Source: Uloborus plumipes
Lineage: Eukaryota > Arthropoda > Arachnida > Araneae > Uloboridae
Assembly (NCBI GenBank): GCA_038373865.1
Contig: JAXGGA010003042.1
Location: 45,901-109,900 of the forward strand
Direction of reading: 5' to 3'
DNA: 64,000 nt
The notes beneath the pieces were generated by a model. It was not told the origin of the DNA, did no database searches, and saw nothing but the letters and a program-made list of their open reading frames with translations. Position 1 is the stretch's first letter. Each line of letters begins with the position of its first letter. Positions 1 to 11,541 of the stretch are shown one piece after another. The position numbers and the translations under genes are program-made.

Positions 1-458
1 GTTGTAATATATTGAATGAAAATCTTGAGGGGGACTTTTTTTCTGTCCCCCAAAGTCTATTTATTATTTCCAATGCCCCGTCGAGTAGGTGGGTGGTCAG
101 AAAAAGAGAAAGTGTCAATTGTTGAATGGAGGGATTGGATCTTCTTATTTCCACATTTTAACGGGTTTTGTTACTAGAAGAAAAATAATTGCTCGGTTAA
201 GGATGGCATAAAACGCAAAAAGCCCACAGTAGGAAACTGATTAATTCACAGATGGTTCATCAAGTGCAATATAGAGACGGAAGTTTTCGGGCTGTAATTC
301 TAATTTAATTTTGATACACAAATGATATCTAGCTCTGACTTTTTTTTTTCCTCAAGTGTAAGAATTCCAAAATATTGAGAGGAACTTTTCCTCAGTTCAA
401 AATATTGGGGGGGACATGTCCCCCTCGTCCCCCCCGCCAACGACGCCCGTGCCATTTT
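1..458. repeat. G/C-run repeat fragment cut by the window edge
   Basis: Blocks of G and C runs (about 27-52 and 396-440) sit in AT-rich sequence and end at a phrase reading 'cgacgcccgtgcc'. The style resembles the C-rich repeats at 45.7 kb and 57.3 kb, but I could not align them convincingly. The left end lies outside the window. Confidence 0.35.
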
Positions 459-626
459 TTAATTAATTTATGAAGCTGTAAAAGAATTTAAACGATATTA
501 ATGGATCAACCCTAATGTACGACTTGTAAAGAATATTTATCCCTTATAGATTCCTTAAATAGAAAAGAAAACTTATAAGGGAAATATCGTAAATTGCTCT
601 GACGTTTAGGGTTGCTGCATATATAT

Positions 627-1567
627 GGGCGATTCTCTGTAAACTGGTAATTGGCTGTCCGGACTGAGTATTTTAAAAATAATAAAGTGTAATAAAGTAA
701 TTATCACTCTTAAAACAAGTTTAGCACTAATACTTTGTGGCCCAATTGTATTTGGAGTGATAACAATTTAATTTTTTTTTCTAGAAATTATCTAAGCACC
801 AAAAACACAGTCCCCTGGCTGTCCCAATCCCATAGTTTAACTGTTAAAGATAGTATTTCAAAAAACCTATTAACACTACATAAATTTGGCGACTAATATC
901 TAAAAATAGAATAATGAAGCTATATTTTTCTTATGAAATAAGGTATAATTACGTATTTCTAAAACTTAAAATTGTCATGTAAATTCTGTCCGGAGTTTTT
1001 TTAAACAGTCCCCTGCAACAAATTCAAAGCTGTAATACGAAAAATCTATAACTTTTTCAAATTCTTTTTGGCATGAAGTTTAAAGTAATCAGTGTGAATT
1101 TGCCGAAATCGCCGAGAACGGTGTTAAAACGCTACTTTGCTTAGTTTGAGAGCCACATTTGTGATGAAAGTATGCATCAGGGTCGTTGCGAAAACAGTCC
1201 TCTGGGATGTGATTTTATTAATGTCAATTAATTTAATTATAAAACATATAAGGAATTATGTCCACGATTTGTGCCTCAATTTATAGGTAGTCTCGTAATT
1301 AATTATGTTCCAATAGTTTTGCAGATATTACGCAACAAATAGCAAAAACACAGCCACCTGGCACAGTCCCCTGCCTAGTTATACTAGGCGGGGGACTTAC
1401 CCCCTATCATGATTTATCAGAAAAACACAAACTTCAATTGGCCCTCTTTCAAACCAAAGTAATAGATTCATTTTCTGAGAAATAGTTTTATAATTATACG
1501 AACATTTCAAAAAACCGTGCCCGGACAGATTTCGTGCGAAAAATGACGAGTTTACAGAGAATCGCCC
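627..1567 (+). mobile_element. R1: 941-bp non-autonomous TIR element, 4-bp target duplication
   Basis: The ends are inverted copies of GGGCGATTCTCTGTAAACT, followed on both sides by a less exact stretch containing TGTCCGG. ATAT flanks both ends (623-626 and 1568-1571). A second copy (R2, 52599-56992, opposite strand) is flanked by TACT on both sides, which supports a 4-bp target duplication. The phrase AGTCCCCTG or a near match recurs several times inside (about 810, 1005, 1195, 1365). No coding potential was recognised. Superfamily is not assigned: a 4-bp duplication that is not TTAA, with ends starting GGG, does not settle it. Confidence 0.8.
1366..1396. other. conserved hairpin inside R1
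   Basis: GTCCCC-T-GCCTAGT, a TAT loop, then ACTAGGC-G-GGGGAC form a 13-pair stem with one symmetric mismatch. R2 has the same hairpin at 52770-52800 with a different loop (ATC) and a different mismatch (A opposite A), so the pairing arms are kept while the unpaired bases changed. Confidence 0.75.
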
Positions 1568-2526
1568 ATATGCATTTTAAAAAAAAAAATAAAGTTGGAA
1601 TATGAAAAGGTGATTTAAAATGAACAACACTAAATACATTCAAATGTACATCAAATTTTTCCAAAAATTTAGAAAGCACTTCATAACGCATTAATAACCA
1701 TAAAATATTAATCTTAAGAGTTGTGACAATATCGCATAATTTAATCTATTTTTAAGCTCAAAATTTCTTTCTTGATGATACACAAAAAATATAGTTCATA
1801 ATAATTTGTTTAACTGGTAGGGAGCTATTCTGAGTTAGTTTCTTTATAAGGTGTAGTGCTTCTCCTTACTAAATTGATATGTTTTCTAGCGGACCGGTGT
1901 CGCAGTTTTTTTTTTTTTTTAATTCTGCCACGTTTTATAAGCAAAATATGAAATCATTGAAATAAAATCTCAGATGTGATTATCAGGTGTTGTTTACGTA
2001 CTCAAATTTTCATTGCTCGGTTGCCACATATACGTATATTACTATGATGTAGTAATAATTTATATTTAATATTCTTAAGCGAAATGCATACTCGCTCTTA
2101 GAAATGTATTTTCTAAGCAAAGACACTCTCTAAACTTTGCGCAGTTTCTGAGCCACAAATAGCTTTTCAATCCTTAAATTGAAACTATATTTCCGGTTTT
2201 TATCAGAAAATATAGCTGTTTCTATGCTGTCCTTATTGTTGATGCGTATAGAACAAGCTAGTTTGGTTTTGAAAAAAAATTATGAAAACTCCCACCAACT
2301 GCTAGTTGAATGTCCACTTGTTAAGTACTAAAGCTTTTAAAAGTGAAGATTTCATTAATTAACTTTGACATTTAATATCTCCACCCCTCCATACACAATA
2401 GGTACAAAAAAAAACTTTTTCAGGGTAATTTTATATTTGTTAATTTATATTGTCACGACTGGTTTCGAAAGTAGTTTTTTTTAAGATAATAAACGACAAC
2501 TGCAAAAAAAAAGAAAAAAAAACAGC
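1568..2526. other. no gene seen
   Basis: AT-rich sequence with homopolymer T and A runs (about 1906-1920 and 2504-2521). No ORF with recognisable content, TIR pair or RNA gene was found. Confidence 0.5.
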
Positions 2527-2769
2527 AATTGAATCGATTATTTCGAAAAGGTAACATCTCGGTTTTTTTTCCAAAATCAATTTTTTAATGGCATTCTGTT
2601 ATTAACGTATAAACACGTTATTCTTGTGAAAATGGAACATCTCTGCAGTTCTATCATTGCAATAATTAGCCCTTTTAAGCTTCTTCGCTTTTTATAAATA
2701 AGTTTTTTTGCTCCCCTGAAAAATTTTAAATTTTAGAGATATTCCCTTTTCGAAATAATCGATTCAATT
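2527..2769. mobile_element. short foldback MITE (243 bp)
   Basis: The left end AATTGAATCGATTATTTCG and the right end are inverted copies, extending to about 26 bp (through AAAAGG). The interior is AT-rich and non-coding. No clear target duplication was found, so the exact borders and superfamily are open. Confidence 0.65.
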
Positions 2770-5575
2770 AGAATCAAAAATGGCAACTCCAATTTTCCCT
2801 ACATTTGGACCCATTTTGGTAGGTAACCGGCAAAAACATGCTTTTCTAAACTAAAATTTGTGTTTCGATCAAAAAACAGAGGAAGCCAGAAATTTGTACT
2901 AAATGATCTGTTGACATCTTGACTTTCCTCCTTTTTTCACAACCGCTGATTTCAATTTTCGAAAAAGACTTCTGCCGAATTTAAAAGTGAATACGATTTA
3001 CCTGTGGCATCATTCAACAGCTTGGGGAGGGGGTACTTTTCAGTAGATTTGACCGACCAGCTCAAACAGTTGTTCTTGCCGATTGCCGATTTTGGTGTCA
3101 ATTCAATTCCGAGTTCCAGCTTTTCAAAGCTTGTAGCTCGTTGTAAAGTTCCACTATCTTGATGAAAAAAGACACATTTAAAAAAAATTGTGTTCTCTTT
3201 TCAACTATGTACTTATTTTGTGTGTATGGTTGTGTGTTTCAAGAACTTCACAAATCGATCTTTTTCTGAAAATAATTGTTTTTCGACAGATTTTTCAAAT
3301 CCATGACTCGAAAGGGGAGGGGGGGGGTCTTCTATCACTTCTTTCCGTTAGGATGATTAGGTCAAATTTACTCTGCGTAGTATATAACTTTTAGATTTTA
3401 TTTTATAGAACCTTCTCGTCCGTTATGTGGTTCAATTCAAGTTTTCAATCAGTGTGGATTTTCTTTTCATTTATTTTTCTTGAATTTGGAAATAAAGATC
3501 TCATTTTCTAATATTTTTCAAATCTACGCTTGCTGAATTTTTACAACACTTTAGTTAATATTTTTGGTAGATATAAATTAAATTGCGCCTAGTTTTCATG
3601 AGGATCAAAGAAACATTTTGACAAAGTATTTTCAAGACAGATTTTCAAAAAAAAAAAACTGCCATGACGACTACAAAAAAGAAAAAAAATCGTAATGCCA
3701 ATGAAGTTTTCGATCAACCCAAATGACCCTAGACGAGTTTTTCCCACAGGGAAACGGAATGAGATTAAAGAAGAAAATAGGAACGTTTAAAACGCATTTT
3801 CTTCAAACGTTCAGGGCAATAACTTTATTCAAAAAATACTTTAAAATGTTTTCTTCATTTGAATATCGAAAAATAATTTACGTTTCTCTCACAAATAGTG
3901 CAGTATTTCACCAACTTACACTTTATTTTCATAGATTTAAATTAAGTTTAGTCCATTTAAGCAATGATTGTATTTGTTCTTTTAAAACTCGGAAAAAATA
4001 CGCATTTTTTTTTCGGTCGTCAGTTTAAGTATTTTTTACTTTTCCTGTGCACTCAATAAAATTTCTGTTATTGTTAATCGATAGAGATGCCGTAAAATGT
4101 TACATACCAATTAGTTTCAATGATTTTTTATTAATATTTTTTCAATTCAGAATTTATGATGGAAAAAATATAAATGGTTTGCGGGAAAAGCATTTAAAAA
4201 AAGCATTATTTGTTGAAAAACAAAATTTTTTTTTCAGTAAGAAAGTCAAAACAAACATTCTTAAAACGTAAAAAAACGTTATCGAATGTACGAAGGCTGT
4301 TGGTGAAGTATCCGACCTTGTTTTCTCTTTTGTGTGTGAAAACCTGGTGAATAGGAATCAAGCGAGCTTTCTACACATGTGTGATTTTTTTCCCCTTCTG
4401 TTTATAGCGTCAGTTTCTTGCAAACAGAGTTTGACTGACGTAAGGTGTAGTGCCTTCGTCGAAGATTTTCAAATCCATGCAAAATGATTTTTGCGAAAAA
4501 ACTTCCAAATCAAGTGCTGAGAAATCGTTTTCAAAAGCCGTCTGCATCTAACGAATGGTTTCCATATGGCTCTCGCGCAATTTTTACCAAACTTTGATGA
4601 AGCTGCTCAGCTCCAATCGTTCCGTCATTTTCCTTAAAAATAAAAAATTCGACGAGAGCCCTACATACCAATTCAATCAAACTCTTTGATAGCAATTGAC
4701 TCTATTTACAGACGCTGAAAAATTCTCGAATGATCACAAAGGTTCAGACTCAGCTGATGCAAGCATGCTTAATTTAAATCCACCTGGTTTTCACACAAAA
4801 AAAAGATCGGATGCTTTTCTAACATCACTCGTATTTTTCATGAATAAGAGAAATTTATGCATACTGAAATGCTGGCGGAAATGTAGATAAGAAAAGGGAT
4901 GCAGAAAAGTATATCATAGTTTTATAGGCCAAGTCAAACATAAAGTCAGAAATATTACCACTTTATACTAAAATAATGTAGCCAAATTTAAAAAAGAAAG
5001 GTAGTTTACAAATATTACGTACGATGCAATAAAACATGTAAAATGCTTCTTTATTTTGTAGATACCATTTAATCCTGCAACTATTTTGTTCTTTCTTAAA
5101 TATGAAAACATGCCTACTATATATATATTTTTTTTTTAATATGAAGTGCAGGAGCCAGATTTAAGTACATTCGTAATTTCATGAATAAAAATTATGAAAA
5201 AATAATTTGCTTTGACATGATGCTTTTACTATTGAAAGCAGATAGGTAAAAAAAAGATAAAAATTATAAATTCTTCTTTATCTACACTTACTCAACGCTG
5301 CTCAACACCATTAAGAATCAGGTCATATCCTTAATGAGCACTTTAGATTCCATCTAATGAAATCTGCTGACTTCATCCGAAATTAAATTTCCTATTTCAA
5401 GTTTAGGTCATTGATTAGCACTCACTTCTCAGTCATTATCTCGCTTTATTTATTAATTAAATTTAAAATGACGGGCATTCTCTCAAACGTTAAATCCCTG
5501 TAAGAGCTTCAAGAGTAAAGTTGGAAACTGCATAGGAAATTAATATTGTTGATTCGCATACAGATTTAAGGTAGA
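2770..5575. other. no gene seen
   Basis: About 2.8 kb of AT-rich sequence. Short open frames at 3188-3394, 3723-4028 and 4047-4271 are low-complexity (Phe, Lys, Ile rich) and match nothing I know. A G-run lies at 3319-3327. No TIRs, tandem arrays or RNA genes were recognised. Confidence 0.45.
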
Positions 5576-5910
5576 TTGGGGGAAGGCGCCGTAGTTTTCA
5601 ATGCTGTTTTATATAAAAGAGCGCATTGGTTTTATTTTCAAAAATCCAATTTATCCACAAAATATGGACTTTTGTGATTGTAAAAGAATAGGTTTCGCTT
5701 TAAATAACAATTTTTTATACGCCGGTAGTACAATTTTCGTAGGGTAGGTTTCGATGCCGTACACGATGTTTTTGCGCCAACTGCTGTATACAATGTATTT
5801 CATTGAATAACATTTTATTCTGATGTTTCGGTGTAGTTTTCTAGGTCTATGTTTCAAGAAGGATCGTTGTTTTCTCTAGGGCGTATCAAAAGCTACGGCA
5901 CCTTCCCCAA
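5576..5910. mobile_element. MITE with TTGGGG-type ends (about 335 bp)
   Basis: Left TTGGGGGAAGGCGCCGTAG and right (reverse complement) TTGGGGAAGGTGCCGTAG match over about 20 bp and continue imperfectly into TTT. The open frame at 5651-5857 on the minus strand lies entirely inside and is not a recognised protein. The target duplication is unclear. Confidence 0.6.
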
Positions 5911-5946
5911 ACGAAAATACGGCGTCCTAGCCTTGAGCATTTATTA

Positions 5947-6839
5947 AGTTGTTCGATAAGTTCCCGCGTTTTTTTTTTTTTTTTTAATTAAAAATTTATT
6001 TTTTAACAAAAAAGTTACAACAAATTAATCAATAATATATTCTCCTCCGCTGTCCACGACTTCTTCCCAACGTTCAACAAGTTTTTGGATGCCTCTTCGG
6101 TAGAAATCGCCTAGTCTTGACTCGAAAAACTCATCCAACCAAACTTGCAGTTCTCCATCATTGTTGAATAAAACACCGCGCAAAGCGTTACAAAGCGACC
6201 GGAAAAGATGAAAATCAGATGGAGCCAAGTCAGGCGAATACGGAGGGTGCGGTAGCACTTCCCAACCATCGCTAATTTTTGTTATTTTCAGTCAAAAGAT
6301 GTGGTACCCAAGCTCCAAGTTTTTGAACTTTTCCCATAGACCTAAGATGTTCCAAAACAGTAGACGGAGCGCACTCCATTGTCTCCGCTAATTCTCGAGT
6401 GGTTTGACGCAGATCTTCATGCAAAAGTTGATTCAAGTGCTCTTCATCAAACTCATTTGGCCGTCCTGAACAAGGTGCTTCTTTGAGGTCAAAGTTACCA
6501 CTTTTGAACTTTGCAAACCAATCTTGAGCCGTTCTTTTAGCTATAGCACTTTCTCCGTATATGGCACAAATTTCTCGAGCAACTTCTGTGGCTTTGGCGC
6601 CTCGATTGGCGCCTCGCGAAAAAGAAATGGTGTCGGAAACGCTCATTTTTGTCGACTTGACACTCCATTTCAATGCTCTAAAAAATAACAAAAATTAATC
6701 CAGTCAAAAAAACCAAATACATCATTTTGTAGAACAAAACAAGAGCTTCAAAATAACATATAACATTATGTCAAAAAATCCGACTTTCATTAAAAAAAAT
6801 TTTAAATAAAAAAACGCGGGAACTTATCGAACAACCCAA
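5947..6839 (-). mobile_element. mariner element with internal deletion (893 bp)
   Basis: The inverted ends share GTTGTTCGATAAGTTCCCGC followed by G and a T run. TA flanks both sides (5945-5946 and 6840-6841). The left end appears about three bases shorter than the right. Full mariners are usually near 1.3 kb, and the shortfall is explained by loss of the central transposase region. The copy carries both ends, so in principle it could be moved by a transposase made elsewhere. Confidence 0.88.
6025..6646 (-). pseudogene. mariner transposase, catalytic core deleted
   Basis: Reading on the minus strand from the ATG at 6646, the N-terminal part carries the mariner helix-turn-helix region (ICAIYGESAIAKRTAQDWF), the GRPNEFDEE linker and the downstream WVPHLLTENNK segment. 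Around 6265-6280 the sequence jumps into GWEVLPHPPYSPDLAPSDFH, which is the region of the third catalytic Asp, and ends near 6025. The part that should hold the first two catalytic Asp residues (roughly 130-140 residues in a full mariner) is missing. The two halves are in different frames across the junction and a stop follows ENNKN, so no fused protein is expected. The sequence shows the domains. The DD34D mechanism is family knowledge. Inactivity is inferred from the missing core. Confidence 0.9.
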
Positions 6840-6928
6840 TAACACTATTTCGAATATTCATCAGAGAGGTAAAACTGACAAAATATTATAAAAAATACCC
6901 CTTAAACCTGCGGTAAATCAAAACTAAT

Positions 6929-7184
6929 ATATGAAGGGTCAGGGGGAAAAACCACGGTAGTCACATTTGATTCATTTTGAGAAAAACGAAATTTACACTT
7001 TACGAACTCATAAACTTCCCCAGTATACTTGTTCTAAAATGACAATAATACATGGACTACTTTGTTTTTTCACGAATATTGCATATACTAAACGAAATTA
7101 CACTTATTTTTCTAACAGGTGTTAGCATCAGTTTAAATTCAACAAAAAGTGGACTACCGTGGTTTTTCCCCCAGATCCTTCATA
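6929..7184. mobile_element. MITE with ATATGAAGG ends (256 bp)
   Basis: The two ends are inverted copies of about 35 bp with a few mismatches: ATATGAAGGGTC, then GGGGGAAAAACCACGGTAGT. The interior is AT-rich and non-coding. Flanking TA is present near both ends, but the terminal palindrome makes the border ambiguous by a few bases. It starts about 90 bp from the mariner's right end, so the two insertions are neighbours, not nested. Confidence 0.75.
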
Positions 7185-7832
7185 TGTATTCTATCAATCT
7201 GCATGCTCGTTCATTCTGACTGACTGGCTAGCTGTTTTTGTTGATGATTGTGGGTGTAACACCTGGTACGGCATCTTCTCCAAGACAGCATTTTCCCTCA
7301 ATCTGCCTAAAATAAACTGATGCAATAAATTGTTATACTGTATAGCAAAATTGAAAAAAAGAATTTTTTTTCTCTCTGACATTGCAGCATTTCTTAAGTG
7401 AAATGATTACTTTGTTATAATTATGCTCGAAAATCTATAAAATGATATTTGGGAGTAAACTGCTGAAGATCTTGCATGTATCTGGGAAATGACACATAAT
7501 ATTTTGGTTAAGATATGCAAATGGAAGTACTTTCTGGAAAGCTTGTATGGTGCTTCTAGTGTTTGCAGACCGCGAAGATATTTATTTGTTCATTTGCATT
7601 TCTGGGCCACTTTAGAGATATTTCGAAAATTTATGTAAAGTTTCAAGTGACAGATGGAGCCTCGAATACATATATAATCTATTGAATGCACGTTAGGTTT
7701 CTATTGTTTTAATATTTATTAGAAAGCTCGACCAGATGGAAACAATGATACATCATTTTAAAGTTATTATATGATGAAATACTGGATAATAATTTTTTAA
7801 GATGAATTATTGCGTCAGAAAACAGGCATGTA
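7185..7832. other. no gene seen
   Basis: AT-rich sequence between two mobile elements. Nothing recognised on either strand. Confidence 0.5.
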
Positions 7833-9122
7833 CCGTAAAATGGGGTGTATAGGAACAGCGGGGTCAATCGGAACAAAACTTCCCAACCGTACAAAGAAAT
7901 TCTTCATAAATATACTATTGGGTATTTTTCGCCATGAATTTTTTTTTAGAAAGGTAAGATCATAGGAAGTAGGAAAAAAATACTTTTGTCAATCTGGCAA
8001 CGCTACTGGCTTCTAAAGAGGGTTGCACGTTGAATGCTAGAAAACATCACATTTTCATAGACTGCAAAACTTCATATGCAAGAACAAACCTTCTTATATT
8101 TAAAAACTATGAGTGGTATGTTTCAATTATACATGTATCTGAACAACAGAATACCACATTAGAATTTACATTTTTTATAAATTGTGTAATAAAAGTGAAG
8201 AATTCTGAAAAATGCCATGGGAAAAAAATTTGCGGGGTGAATCGGAACACTTAGTTCTGTTGTTCCAATTCAAACTTATTTGAAGGAAATTGTTTGAAAA
8301 ATCAAGATTCTAACCCCAATTCTTCTAATCAAGACAGGGACAAGGATTTATTACTGTTTATCCCTTCTCGTGAGCAACTAGATCTTAGAATGACAAAAGT
8401 TACAGATTTCAAAAGATTTTTTCTCCAGGAGACTTTTTTTACTTAAAATAAAAGGGAGAAAGTCACGTAGACTTTATGTAGTAAACGTCCAGCAAACAGA
8501 CAGTGATGAATAAGCGAAAAAATCTTTCAGGACAATCCCCGAAACCCAGAAATTTCAAAAAACTAAAGAAAAGGCAGAGTTCATCCCAGGAGATGTTATG
8601 AAAAAACTTAAGCCAAGTCACAATTGCTAGTTTTAAGGACAAGTACATATTTGTGGACGACATGAGTGACTTCCATTCATGTTAAATCTTTGCATTTCAA
8701 TTCAAAAGCTTTTCTTAAAATTACTTTTCATTTTTCATAAGTTCAAAATTATTTTGAATTTTCACAAATTATAAACGTTTACTGGTACTGAAATTATACA
8801 TTTATTTGACAGTAATTATCTGTTCTTATTCTCCCCCATCAATATTACTTATGTTTGTGAGACCTATTACAGGTTAAATTGAAAAAAAATAAAAATTTTA
8901 ACAAGTGTTCCGATTGACCCCTATCAGCGGGGTGATTCGGAACACCCATAATTTGCTATATATTTTAATAATAATTGCTCAAAATCTTTTGTCTTTGCTT
9001 GGAATATCAAAAGTAAAGCAAGACCGAAGTTTTTACCCAAAAAATCAAATTAAAAAAAAATCTTTTAACTGCTTTTTTTACAATCAAAGCTGAAAAGTGT
9101 TCCGATTAACCCCATTTTACGG
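7833..9122 (+). mobile_element. X1: 1,290-bp TA-inserting element
   Basis: Both ends carry CCGTAAAATGGGGT in inverted orientation, flanked by TA at 7831-7832 and 9123-9124. Three more copies lie at 37455-38745, 40009-41295 and 53669-56671, all with the same ends and TA flanks. A motif of the form GGGGT-NAATC-GGAACA occurs at 7842-7857 (variant), 7860-7875, 8234-8249 and 8929-8944, and inverted at 8906-8921 and 9098-9113. TA duplication and reiterated end motifs suggest the Tc1/mariner-pogo assemblage (inference). X1 is very close to X2 and visibly more different from X3. It lacks the Y insertion found in X4 and so gives its empty site, near 8129-8131. Confidence 0.88.
8298..8685 (+). pseudogene. 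X1 remnant resembling the tail of a pogo-like transposase
   Basis: Following the frame from KNQDSNP through DLLLFIPSREQLDLRMTK, the sequence shifts frame near 8399, then reads PRR- or PGD-type text ending VNVQQTDSDE at a TAA. In-frame text continues after it (SFRTIPETQKF, EFIPGDVMKK), and after a further frame change ends IASFKDKYIFVDDMSDFHSC before TAA at 8683-8685. The order 'PGDFFLLKI...YVV...DSDE...F' resembles the C-terminal segment of some pogo/Tigger-like proteins in invertebrates as I remember them; this is not verified. The stop after DSDE (DSDK in X3) is present in all four X copies. No DDE catalytic domain is visible, so this element is non-autonomous. Confidence 0.5.
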
Positions 9123-11346
9123 TACATTTTTTTCTTAAAAAGAACAAAATTTTTAAAATATTCAATGGCCTACTTCATGAAATATGATGAAAGGCCATGA
9201 AAACATGTTCCAAGTGTTCAGGTCACCCCCCCCCCCTCTTTCTTCATCCATACTTTGACCATAGAAAAACATTTCTTCGGTAAAGTTTTTTGTTTTTTCT
9301 CTTCCTTTCTTAGAAGCTTATAATCGCCCATCTAAAATATTTCAATTATAAAAGCATCAACTAATCTACTTCAATTTTATTACCCTCAAACCTCATATCT
9401 AGATGTTTAGATGACCCAAAATCTAGATGTTTAGATGACTGGTTCCACCCTCTCTCAGTAATTAAGTCAGTTATCGTAGATCTCTATTAAAGAAAACAAT
9501 ACCCTACCTATAAGGTGTCCCTTTACAAATGACGATCAATTCTGTGGCACTGAAATGGTAAATGTCGCAAAACGGCGTTTAGTGAACCTCTGTCTTAGAA
9601 GAAAAAAAGTATTTATCTTAGCATCGAAGTTTTTTTAATCAATAATACAAGCGTCATCAACGATCCTAAATAAGATTGTTAAAATTGCGCCCACACATCT
9701 AAGTTTTATCTTCCAGTTAATCAAGCATGAACTAAGATTCTAAATAAGAAGATTACATGTATCGCCGTAACTTCTTCATTGCAATTCACCATCTAGGCCT
9801 TTTTTTCTCTCTTTTTGCCAGTTTTATGAGTGTAAAAGCATATTTATTGTTCTTTGGCAATGGTCACTGAACCAAAATCTTTGGTCTGCTTATTGAGGGA
9901 CAAAATAAAGCTTTTGGAGAATTCAAACATTTTTTTAAATGTTTTGACTTGAAGTCTTTTTTTTTTAAGTTGTATCTTCTTTCGAGCATAATGCCATACA
10001 ATTAAAGGAAATTATCAAAGAATCTGAAAATATTTTTGCGTTCAATAGCGACTGAAAAATTCTTTAAAGTGTAATTTAAGGGGCAAGTGGATAATTGTGA
10101 TATGTGACATTTTTTTAATTTCTAGAAAAAGCTTTCAAAAAAATGTGTTATTTTTAAAAAAAAAAAGTAAGTCAAAAATTGGCACATATCACCTTTATTC
10201 ACTTACTCCTTCAAATGTGCAATTAGAAATACAGTAAAGACAAGTATTTTAACAAAATTTTTGCATCTAGGCAAGTTACAAAAATTCACACAATCGGAGA
10301 CCAATATCTATAACATAAATTAATTCAATAATAAACTTTCTTTGAAGTTTTTAAAAATGATGATAAGTTAGTAAATTATTTTGATTTTTGCTAAATAATT
10401 CAAAAAAATCCAATGCTTGCTGTGTATAAAAATCGTGAGAAGTAGGATGTATAGAGAAAACTTTTTTTTAGAACGTCAAAATTTCAAGATCATTAAAAAT
10501 TGCCCCTATAGGCCCACATATGCCACTCAAAAAAGAAAAAAAAATACAAACCAAATTCAAAAATGTTTATGTAGAATTGCAAAGCTTAAAATTTATAAAT
10601 TTCTTTTTTAAAAAATGGTTTTCTATACTTATATAGGAATTTTTAAAAAATATAAACAAATTTCAAGTTGAAAAATATGGAGAAGGAAAACTATAATTAG
10701 TGTTAAATAAAAGTGTTTTCCCATGTACGTAGGCATAAGTACATAGGCATTCCAAAGGCATAATACTCAAAAATATGGATTTAAAGTGCAAGTTAAATAA
10801 TTTCATGTTAAACATTTTGTTTTTTTGTTCTTTCGTAACCATTGGTTTGTTAATAAGCAATTTTTGATGCAGATATGGTTGTCAAATCGTACTCGGAACA
10901 CTCAGAATATCTGAAGTTTAATAAATAATGTCTAATTTGATGCTGGTTTATAAAAGAAGGAAAAACATACTGTTCAAGCAGATTTTTCATAATTGCGCTC
11001 TCAAAAAATAATGTCTCAACTCCGAGAAACAATAATTTCGTCATATTTCTTTCATCACTACTGTTATGGATTAGCATCAAAAATAAGTAGTTTTTCAAAG
11101 TACATTTAACAGGGAATAGTAGTTACCCATTCAACCCAATGTCCCATTCATTACAACTTAGTGATAGATATAAAAGCTACTGGCTTTCAAAAATTAAAAA
11201 AGAGTGAAAAAAATAACATAGTACAAACTCGCATAGCTTGTTAACGAGAGATGTAAATATCATTGTCGTTCTGAAGTAACAAAATGAAACATCAACAAGA
11301 TACTCATTATTTTTCAACTTAAGTAAAAATTAATTAAGCTTAGGTA
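9123..11346. other. no gene seen
   Basis: AT-rich sequence with an 11-base C run at 9226-9236. A 24-bp unit (starting ATCTAGATGTTTAGATGAC) occurs twice in tandem at about 9397-9439. Short open frames at 10417-10611, 10663-10860 and 10850-11098 are low-complexity and unrecognised. Confidence 0.45.
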
Positions 11347-11541
11347 CACTAAAAAATGAATGTTGTTTTTACAGTACAATGCAGCGAATTTTATAGAAAT
11401 AAACTAAAAATGGCTAACTTTACAGTAGTAAACTGTAAAGTTGCTACTTTTACAGTTTATTACTGTGCATTTTACAGTTTTAAACTGGAACCTCAGCTAC
11501 CAGTATTATACTGTAAAAACAACAGTTCATTTTTTGCAGTG
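11347..11541. mobile_element. MITE with CACT ends (195 bp)
   Basis: The ends CACTAAAAAATGAATG and, inverted, CACTGCAAAAAATGAACTG match over about 32 bp including TTGTTTTTACAGTA, with TA at 11345-11346 and 11542-11543. TTTACAGT or its complement recurs several times in the interior. The open frame at 11356-11565 is simply this element read through. Confidence 0.75.

Noticed and set aside
8030..8254. 74-codon frame repeated in X copies (starting MNARKHH) as a conserved gene
   Set aside because: It recurs only because the X element recurs, is cut by stops in X3, and ends in the internal GGGGTGAATCGGAACA motif. It could be decayed coding text, but there is no domain to support it.
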